Assembly (NCBI RefSeq): GCF_016808335.1 | Contig: NC_053137.1 | Coordinates: 10,528,506-10,592,505 of the forward strand | Direction of reading: 5' to 3' | Length of the DNA: 64,000 bases | Source: Panicum virgatum | Taxonomy: Eukaryota > Streptophyta > Magnoliopsida > Poales > Poaceae | In this document: positions 55,772 through 64,000 of the stretch, one piece after another | Numbering within the stretch: position 1 is the stretch's first letter | Layout of the letters: every line of letters starts with the position of its first letter | The notes under the pieces: model-generated | The model's database searches: none | What the model was told of the DNA's origin: nothing | The model's input: only the letters and a program-made list of their open reading frames with translations | Made by a program: the position numbers and the translations under genes

Positions 55772-58766
55772 TGTCACACCCTGAAATTTTTGAATTTCAG
55801 GATGTGATTAAAATTAAAATTAAAACAACAATTTTCTCACAATTCTAAAATTTTCTCAACATTTATTTTTCTTCACAGAGAATTTAGTGTAAAAGAAAAT
55901 AAATATTGGTTGTTTTTCAAATTAAATGAAGTTGTTCTTCGGGTGATGCATTCATGTCACATGCAAAGTGTTGTTGAGTGTGAAAACTTTTCAAAACGTG
56001 TTCTATCATCAAAAGTTCTTCTTGGGAATTTTCCGGATTTTTCTGGATTCTTTTCCTATTTTTCCCTAGAGCAAACTATAATTTTTAGAGGCTCTTCCAA
56101 ATCTACTCATGAGCTCCAAATATTTTATTTGAGTTCGTTAGGTCCCAATATATTTCTAGGATTTTTCCTAGAATTTTTGGGCCATTTGGAATATTTTTCG
56201 GACTTTAAATATGAATTCTAGATTTTTCTAGAATTATTTTAATTTCGAAAATAATTAATTCCGAATTTTAAATGGGCTAAGTCTATCAAAAGTACATAAA
56301 TCTCTAATAGACCTCAAGGGCCCATTCATGTGTTCCCTAATGGGCTAAATGCACGTAAAGCCCATTAGCATGGGAGGGAGGTTTAGTACCACATTGCTAG
56401 TTGATGTGGGATAATGAGACTTTTCTCCCTATATATTAAACCAACCTCTCATGGCAACTCCACACAAAAATATAGACTACCCATAGGGAGGCTCCTTGTT
56501 TGGGAATCCCTAAAATAATCTTTTCCCCAGAATCCCACCATCCTTCGCATCCGTGTATCTCCGGTGAAATCCGACACCACCCTAGTGCTCAGCTCGTCGT
56601 CCTCTTTGTCGTGGTGTCTTCCTTCTCGCGAGTCGTCGCCATTTCGCCGTCGACCCCGTGCCTTCTCCTCGACAAGTTCACCGCCCCAAAGTTTCGCAAG
56701 GTAGCAAGGGAGCTCTCCGACCCCTTTTTCCCCTCCCCTTCTCACTCCTGCGCGCGCGCCCGCGCCCGCCGGCTCTGCTCCACCGCCGCTCTCCACAGAG
56801 CCACCTCAACGCCGCCGATCCGCCATGTAGAGGCCGCAATCGCGTTCCTGGCGTCGTGCGCTACCTCCCCGAGCAAAACCCGCATTGAACCGAGCCGGAA
56901 TCGCGTTATCGCGAAACGCCGGCGAGCCCCCGCCGCGGTCTGCTCGCCGCCGGCGCCCACGCTGTCGCTCCGTGCGCCGCTACGAGCTCCGCTCCGCCCG
57001 CTCTAGCTCTGCGCCACCGCCCTAGATGAGTTGCTCATGCCGCGCGCTTGCCCTTAGTGCAAACCGCGCTCGAATCGAGCACCGGACGGCCATTTCGGCC
57101 AAGTCCGGTGATGCGCCGCCGCCCCTAGCTCGCCGCAGGTCGCTTGTGCCGCCGCCAGCCGCCCCAACCTGTCCTGACCGTTAGATCGCGATCGGACGGC
57201 CACGATTAGGTCCAATCCAAGTCAACTAAACCTATACCGGTCAACCAGGGTGCGTTTTGCAAAAGAGCCCCTCCATTTTGTTTAAATAAACCTGCAGTCC
57301 TCCTGAGTTTAAAAATATTTCTATTTTAATGCAAAACTTTTTAGAAAACCCCTCGAACTTTTCTAATATAGAACCCACCGTCCTTAGCCTGTAGTTTTTC
57401 AAGTTAGCCCCCTGAAGTTTAGGTTTAATTATGTTTAGACCTCTAGTTTCTTCAGATCTAGCCCATGGAAGCTCTGTTTCTTCACAAATAAGCCACTAGA
57501 ACCTTGTTTTGGCTATAACTTCTTCGTTTTAACTCCGTTTTCATCGATTCTTGCGCTCACGTGATCCTTGTGACATGTGCAATAGTTTTATCACCTTGTT
57601 ATCCTCCGTGAGCACATTTTGTTGTGTCTTACAAATCTTTTCTGTTAGTCCTTAACCCTTTTGTTAATCGCGACTAGATCCCTGAAGCACCGTTTAGTCT
57701 ATAGAATCACCGTTTTAGTTCCGTTTTTCGCGTTTCTTGCGCTCTCGTAACCATAGCAACAAGCCCTATCTTTTATTGCGATCTTTTAAAGCTTTTCTTT
57801 TGTTTGGTGTATTGTTCTTAGATGTATCTTATTGTTTGCTTTGTATGTTTGCCCGATAATTGTTCTGAGTAGAAGGATCATTGTTCGAAGATTGAAGAAT
57901 CAAGATTTCCAAGTGAGCCAGAGCCGAAGAGCAGTAAGAGTAGCTTTTCGTTGGAGAAAGGCAAGTGACCCTAACCATACTTCGATCTATGCTTATTTAT
58001 GAGAATACTTGATTTAATTGGAACATGGAGAACCACCCAAGAAAACAGTGCAACCACAATACTATATGGCTCTGGTCTTGGCTAAGTAACTAGATGATCT
58101 ATATGTCGTGCCTGGGGAGTTGGATTGGTGGATTTTTGGGTTATTGAGCTTTGAGGAGCGGGTGAAGGAAGCTTCGTCTTCTGAGGTACCGCGGAAAAAG
58201 GGACCAGTGCGTACATATAATGATTTTTTTGGAAAAGTCTCGTAGTGAATCCCTAGCCACTCACCAAAGGAAGTGTTTAAGGGCTTTGCAAACCCGGACG
58301 ACATGGGAAACACGAATTGTGGGTAAAGTGTGCAACCTCTGCAGAGTGTAAAACTGATATATCAGTCGTGCTCACGGTCAAGAGCGGCTTGGACCCTCAC
58401 ATGATTAATAAACTTAAAGATGGATATAAATCACATTCTGGTTATTTCTGGTGGCCTTGCTGAGTACCAACCATAAGTGTACTCACCCTTGCTTACTGCT
58501 GCTCAGAAGGAGAAGGTGTATAAAGATTTCTGAAGATGTTGCTGAGTTCTAGGCGTACGCAACCCCCAGTCGTTTGCCTGTGAAGTTGGAAGCCTTCGTT
58601 TCCAGGATAAGTTGTATAACTCTAATAGTCTTTTAATTATTTTATTTTCTCTTTTTCATGATACTGTTACTGATTATTCACTTATAATGTCTCTATATGT
58701 ATGAAACTTGATTCTGGCATACATATAGTTATGCATTCGGTATTATTCTTAAAACCGGATGTGACA
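55772..58766. mobile_element. Solo LTR, probably Ty3/gypsy (2995 bp)
   Basis: Termini TGTCACACCCTG and CCGGATGTGACA (TG...CA, 7-bp perfect inverted ends), flanked by CAATC at 55767-55771 and 58767-58771. The uninterrupted site CAATC is single in U1-U4. No PBS, PPT or polyprotein, so this is an LTR left by recombination. A TATATATTAAA box at 56430-56440 is a likely internal promoter, followed by a GC-rich leader (56500-57150). The length is typical of large plant gypsy LTRs. The exact lineage is not determined. Confidence 0.85.
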
Positions 58767-59176
58767 CAATCTCGATCAAGCCGAAGAAGGGCAACCAAAA
58801 CTCAATTCTTAAGTTCTTAACATTTCACATTACTACAGGAATATTGATGGCACCGTGCATGGTACAAACAATATAAATAAAATATGTCCCTACACTTTTT
58901 TCAAGCAATTATCACACTTACTGTTACTGGTATCAATTTGCAATAGCAGCAGCATCAGAGTCCGAGACAGAGCTATGCATGGGAGTCCAGCCAGAACCAC
59001 TGAACAACTCAAATCGGTACTGGACAATCCATTTCCAATTTAATTTTCAGCCAGCAGAGAGCATGTCCGGATCTACCGTATCAATCCATTTTTCAACTCA
59101 ATTTATTCCGTTTTCCAGGAAACGAATGAGAGGGATCGGGCCGCTCATACATTTGTTTCCTGATCCCTCTCATTTC

Positions 59177-59719
59177 TGTCGACTCAAAAGCCAGGAGAGT
59201 CGGTCTAACGGGGCGCACACCCAGAAAAAGTCTTGCTACCCCCCAAAAGCTAACTCAAGAGGTGAGTGACTCCCACAACTTTTAAGTTGGTTCAACTCCC
59301 CCCCCACAACCAATGTGGGACTAATCCGAACAATCTCCCCCGTCACACATTGTTGCCCCCTCAGCATTGACCGGGGTCCCACACCCACACAGTCCACCAG
59401 TGACCAGCCCGACACACGGGCCACACACCCACAGGTCCACCACTGACCGGCTCGACACACGAGCACACACAGGTCTCACACCCATGAGTCCACTGGGCTT
59501 CGGGCCTGCATCACCCGAGTGTGCACGGGCACAGGAGATTGCAGACCCAGCTCTAATACCAATTGTCGGCCCAAAAACCAGGAGAGTCGGCCCAACGGAG
59601 CGCACACCCGGAGAAAGTCTTGCTACACCCCAAAAGCTAGCTCAAGAGGTGAGTGACTCCCTCCACTTTTAAGTTGGTTCAATTTTTCCCCCATAATTAA
59701 TGTGGGACTAATCCCAATA
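59177..59719 (-). mobile_element. TRIM retroelement in U5, intact target-site duplication
   Basis: ATTTC at 59172-59176 and 59720-59724. The left LTR is more diverged (TGTCGACTCAAAAGCC) than in other units. PBS as in U1, with ATACCA near 59556. Confidence 0.9.
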
Positions 59720-60692
59720 ATTTCTGCCTGTCGGCTGATCCGATCCATGCATTCTTCTATTTCACATAAACCTGAACGAACCTTCCTGGACGATAGATGT
59801 TGTTAGCAATATGCAGCAACGTTCAGCACAGAGGAGCCCAAGTTATTTGTGAGTGATGATGATGACGACATGACGATGCGGTGTTCAATTGTCACTTACT
59901 CCTATTTGGCTATAGGCTGGTGACACAAATTAAACTGGGAGTGAGCTGGTTGATTATATTTCACTACCCGTTGTCTAGTCCGGTGTGTGTGTGGGCGCGC
60001 GCGCCCGCCCGCCCGCCCGCCCGCCCAGGTAAGGCCGTGCTACCGGTTGACCAACTGATAGTACACTTTATTAAGAGCCGGCGCTAATGGCCCCTTCCCG
60101 GCCAGTAGTCTTCTGTTTATTTCAGCAAATGGACGTGCTGTTGTGGCTAGTGTAGTATTATATCATTACATCTATGCCAAGCTCCTTTCAATTATTAGTA
60201 GTTGACTCTTTATTATTTATTTGCAAGAAGATACTAATTGTAATGATGCATACGAGCAGGCATGCCTAGCTATAAAATGACCTGTGCACGGCACATGATC
60301 TGTGAGATGGAGCACATGAGAGAGACCTTGTCCTCTCGGAGGATGCATGCAAGCTAAGAAATGATCGAGCAAAAGTTGCAGCAATAAAAAACTTCTCTAG
60401 AGATATTCAGTAATGAGCGGTATCAGGAAACCACAATCTGTAAATACCAAGGTTTTAGTTCCTCCATAGTACTGTTCAGCCTGCGCGAGGCACATTAGCT
60501 CCTGTATGTACCAGCCCATCACACATGCATGACTTTGAGATGCATGGTGGGGGGTAATGTTCGGTCCATGATTAGCATGTAGAGGTTGGTAATGCTCAGG
60601 TGGACAATGCCAGGTTGGAGGTTCAGAGACGCCGCCCCGGTCTGCAGATCGGCCAAGCTTGGGCATTACACTTGATGGCAAGACATGGGGTG

Positions 60693-60694
<2 letters not shown>

Positions 60695-60786
<92 letters not shown>
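60695..60786. repeat. (AT)n(GT)n microsatellite, U5 allele
   Basis: About 92 bp, the longest, with a GT run of about 40 bp. Confidence 0.95.
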
Positions 60787-60787
<1 letters not shown>

Positions 60788-61017
60788 GTATTTGCTTTCT
60801 TATTTTTTTTCAATCTAATAATGAAATCACTCAATTTAACTTCAAAAATGGAACCATTAGTCAGAAACTCAGAATTTACACTAGGAAAGTAGCATCAAAT
60901 ATTTAATTCCCGTGTTGCAGAGCAAATTCAGATCGGTCAATTATGACAAACAAAGGTGCCTTTTTTATATGAGAGCATCACTTTTTGTCTGCAGTAAATT
61001 CTTGAGATTTCAAAATG

Positions 61018-61775
61018 CACTACCCGACTCGCCTACTTTGCCGAGTGCCAGAGACACTCGGCAAAGGCAGAAAAATACTCGGCAAAGAAGTCGCCGAGTG
61101 TAGCCCTCGGCGAAGCGCACACGGCCTTTCTTCTACCGGCGAAGCCGGCTTTGCCAAGTGTCTTTTCTCGGGCACTCGGCAAACCTTTGCCGTGTGCCAC
61201 GCCGCACTCGACAAAAAAAATTGAAACGGGACGGCCGAACGGGCGAACGGGACAGGGGAGGGGAACTTTGCCGAGTGCCAGACGCGTGGCACTCGGCACA
61301 GATCCAAAGTTCGTCGAGTGCCAGATCTGCAGCACTCGGCGAAGTTTCAAACTTCGCCGAGTGTCTAGGTAATTACACTCGGCAAATCAGTTTTCCAGTA
61401 AATAGAAAAATGGTTGCTTTGCCGAGTGTCAGGGTAAAAACACTCGGCAAAGCTTGCTGTTTTTTTCTTCTGTTTTTTATGTAATAACCACATTCATCAT
61501 CACAAATAAAGCATACATACATTCCATACAAGCGATATAGTATATATAAGGCACATCCATCACAAATATCACATAATAACACAAATATCTCACGCTACAT
61601 CGCACGAATATCACAAATAGCACAAGTCCAACATTGATGCCATAAGTGTAACGTTCAACAAGCACAAGTCCAACTAATTAAACAAGTCTAGTCCAACAAC
61701 AATAAGTCTGTAGAACAAATACCATAAGCAACTCTAAATCAGCTAGGTGGCCACTGCGACGCTGCCGGTGCCGGT
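61018..61775. mobile_element. Truncated CACTA end (U5)
   Basis: Same truncation point as in U4, followed by flank R. The truncation therefore predates the block duplication. Confidence 0.8.
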
Positions 61776-62319
61776 GAATTCTCGTCCCGAGGCTCATTTG
61801 ACCCCCAATCGATTGATTCTGCAAAAAGAAATTGACATAGGATTACATCTTGAGAAGATTGTAAGAGTTCATGTCCCTCTTGATAGTATGACATTCCTAA
61901 ACTCAATTTTAAAAGATAAAATATTAAATGAATAGCCGCTTTTCAACTTTCATATCCTTGACTTAGCTCATTACTTGCCATGATATATAAGTACCAATAA
62001 TAATCGGTTTATACAACCATGCATGCCTATAAATCGACCTTTACTGCTGTACAAGCTAAAGCACTAATAGTGTAGCTAGTTATTACTCTGCTAGGTTTGC
62101 TTGCTCGACAGGAAAATGCAGGTAAAGACATTCAGGCTTGAGCGGCATCAGGAAGCCCAATGTGGTGACCATATACTATATATGACGAATCCGTGTTCAG
62201 CTGTGCACAAATACAACTCGTTTAGAATGCCTGGAAGATGCCTCGACGAGAATGGCACACAGGAAAGCAAAGTTTGGCTAGCTTCTCTATAAGCTTTTGT
62301 TTCTCTAGCTAGGAGTTTG
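61776..62319. other. Start of right flank R (copy 2)
   Basis: Matches 44782-45325; no gene recognised. Confidence 0.5.
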
Positions 62320-63991
62320 CACTACTACAAAAATAATTTGTAGCAATGCCCCGATTTTTTTAAAGAGCGGACCAAAATTTCATCCGTTACTACAAATGGA
62401 GCAGGGTTGCCACTACTAGAAAACACGCCAAAGGTCCACCCCAAAAGTACCGATATGAAGATAAACCGATACCTATACTAGATGGAACCTATGGACGAGC
62501 CTTAAGTACCGGTTGATAACACCAACCGGTACCTAAGGCTCTCCATAGGCACCGGGTGGTAATTTTTACATTAATACCGGGTGGTACCACCAACCGGTGC
62601 CTATGGATGAGCCTTAGGTACCGGTTGGTGCTACTAACCGGTACCTTAGGAGCCTTAGGTACCAGTTGGTGTTACCAATCGGTACCTTAGGCTCATCCAT
62701 GGATTACTTTAAAAGGAAAATATCTCTCTTCCCATCAGAAGTGATGTGTATGTGAGATGGTAAGAAAGGTGCATGTGAAGTCAGAGATCCTGAGTTCGAA
62801 ACCCGGCCAGACCTTTTTGACAAAAATATTTTGGTAAGAGAGCCTTAGGCACCGGTTCTTTTACCCGGTGCTGATGACCCTAGCTATTGGTACCACTTTC
62901 CGGGTACCGGTTGGAAAAACCGGTACCAAAGGCCCTCTTCAACCGGTGCCAAAGGTATCTTTTCTAGTAATGTACTGTAGCATCCGACCGCCCTATAAAA
63001 GCATTTTTAGGGGCGTGTTACCAGCCCCTAAAAATGGTGTCATTTGTAGGGGCGGGTCATGGCCTCCCTCGTTCCTACAAATGGTGGCATTTTCAGGGGC
63101 GAGTGATAGCATGACCCATCCCTACAAATGGTTCCACACAAAAAAAATTTCGGATGAAGTCAAATTTTATATCAAAATTGTAGAGAATGATGAGATCTAA
63201 AACTATATAGTTGATAACATTTTCATTTAAGGTCATCTAATGGTCCAAAAAATTATTATAAGTTATCTAATAGCAATAACTATGTAGTATCTCATATAAC
63301 TGAATCCATACTTTAAAGTTTCCATAAACTTAACCTTTATATAAACTGAAATATAGTTGGCATATTTTTTATATTTATATAGTTCACAATAATCATGGTG
63401 TAGAAGTTTCATATATTTTTAATTTGTTTTGCTATATTAAACAATTAAATAATTTTTTTGATAAAATAGAAAAAATATTTTTAGGGGCGGGTGGTGGCAT
63501 CACCCGCCCCTACAAATCAATTTCATAATTAATATAAAAGAATAGCATACCCCATAGAGTCACAAGTGACTGTGTAGTGTGGCGGTAAGGAAAGTACGCA
63601 AGAGACTTGAGGAAGGCGGTTCGAATCCCGGTTTACGCAAGTGCATATATTTCATAAAAAAAATGTACCTCGATAGGAGAGGAGCTTGTGGTGGTGGCCG
63701 ATTAGTATGGGTATTTTTTTCTTTTTTGTTTTGTTGTTTTCGAGTTGTTTTCTAATTTTTTTCGTGTTCTAGAAAATGATTTGTAGGAGCGGGTCATGGG
63801 CGCACCCGTTGCTACAAATTGATTTGTAGGAGTGGGTGAGCCCATGATCCACTCCTACAAATTATTTGTAGCAGCGGGCATGTTACCCGTTCCTACAAAT
63901 CCTATTTTAAGCTACGGAAATTAGAGGTGGGTAGCGCACCCGTTCCTAAAAATAGGTTTTTACTCGCCCTTAAAATGTTTTTTTAGTAGTG
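62320..63991. mobile_element. Second copy of the CACTA element with nested MITE
   Basis: Duplicate of 45326-46996 with the same nested insertion (62411-62972, whose right end reads TAGTAATG instead of TAGTAGTG). tRNA-like segments at about 62741-62818 and 63567-63643. The nesting predates the block duplication. Homology continues to the window edge. Confidence 0.82.
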
Positions 63992-64000
63992 CTGCTTCTG

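Larger units (their letters stand above)
51525..61775 (+). repeat. Unit U5 of the second block, interrupted by a solo LTR
   Basis: 7251 bp without the 2995-bp insertion and its 5-bp duplication. It carries about 60 bp (51770-51830) absent from U1-U4 at the corresponding place, with AAT at both edges. It has only one copy of the 62-67-bp repeat. It is the most diverged unit, with L on the left and R on the right, so the second block has a single unit. Confidence 0.93.

Noticed and set aside
56500..57006. 168-codon frame inside the 2995-bp insertion as a gene
   Set aside because: Lies in the GC-rich leader of the solo LTR just behind its TATA box; no domain recognised.
60397..60834. 145-codon frame with IYIYIY and THTHTH tracts
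   Set aside because: A translation of the (AT)n(GT)n microsatellite joined to an unassigned frame; not protein-like.
15731..61775. That the repeated units are an assembly artefact
   Set aside because: Each unit has private substitutions, a different microsatellite length, one has a 2995-bp insertion, and the class switches in U3 and U4 follow a recombination logic. Artefactual duplication would give identical copies.

Overview
The window is nuclear DNA from a grass, probably a panicoid such as sorghum or a relative. The evidence is a plant prohibitin gene with introns, a lectin-receptor-kinase relic, an F-box/DUF295 gene family, and grass-type transposons: CACTA elements with TTTGCCGAGTG subterminal repeats, Stowaway and Tourist-like MITEs, copia, gypsy, TRIM, RTE and L1 elements. 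The species cannot be fixed from sequence alone. I found no bacterial or phage features.

Layout. 1-1878: the 5' part of a minus-strand Ty1/copia element (LTR, PBS, gag, start of pol). 1921-3475: a decayed minus-strand L-type lectin receptor kinase whose C-terminal part is lost at the copia junction. 3476-6950: an intergenic stretch with several MITEs. 7175-12451: an intact five-exon type II prohibitin gene (288 aa) whose introns carry a SINE, a tandem repeat, a 5'-truncated RTE LINE with target-site duplication, and a MITE. 12902-12983: tRNA-Ser(CGA). 13152-13726: two more MITEs.

From 14906 to the end the window is dominated by amplification of one locus. A unit (U) of about 7.25 kb carries an intact 405-codon F-box/DUF295 gene, an unidentified minus-strand exon candidate, a 541-bp TRIM retroelement, an (AT)n(GT)n microsatellite and a truncated CACTA end. 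Four units lie head to tail (U1 15731-23009, U2 23010-30282, U3 30283-37529, U4 37530-44781). A fifth (U5, 51525-61775) lies beyond a 6.7-kb gap and is split by a 2995-bp solo LTR. U1 and U5 have the same left flank L (14906-15730; 50698-51524). U4 and U5 have the same right flank R (44782-about 47005; 61776-64000), which contains nested CACTA elements. So a block L-U-R was duplicated, and in the first block U was amplified to four copies. Every internal U/U junction is the same: GAATT, the 5 bp common to the L/U and U/R boundaries.

Consequences. All five F-box proteins are full length and differ by at most a few residues. Only U1 and U5 keep the original upstream region; U2-U4 have a CACTA fragment immediately upstream instead. 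Site patterns (U1=U2 on the left half, U1=U2=U3 on the right half, U4=U5 on the right half) mark U3 as an unequal-crossover hybrid. No new biochemical system is evident. The most notable features are this young F-box amplification with promoter replacement, a receptor-kinase relic with an HFG in place of DFG, and nested CACTA elements carrying tRNA-like segments.
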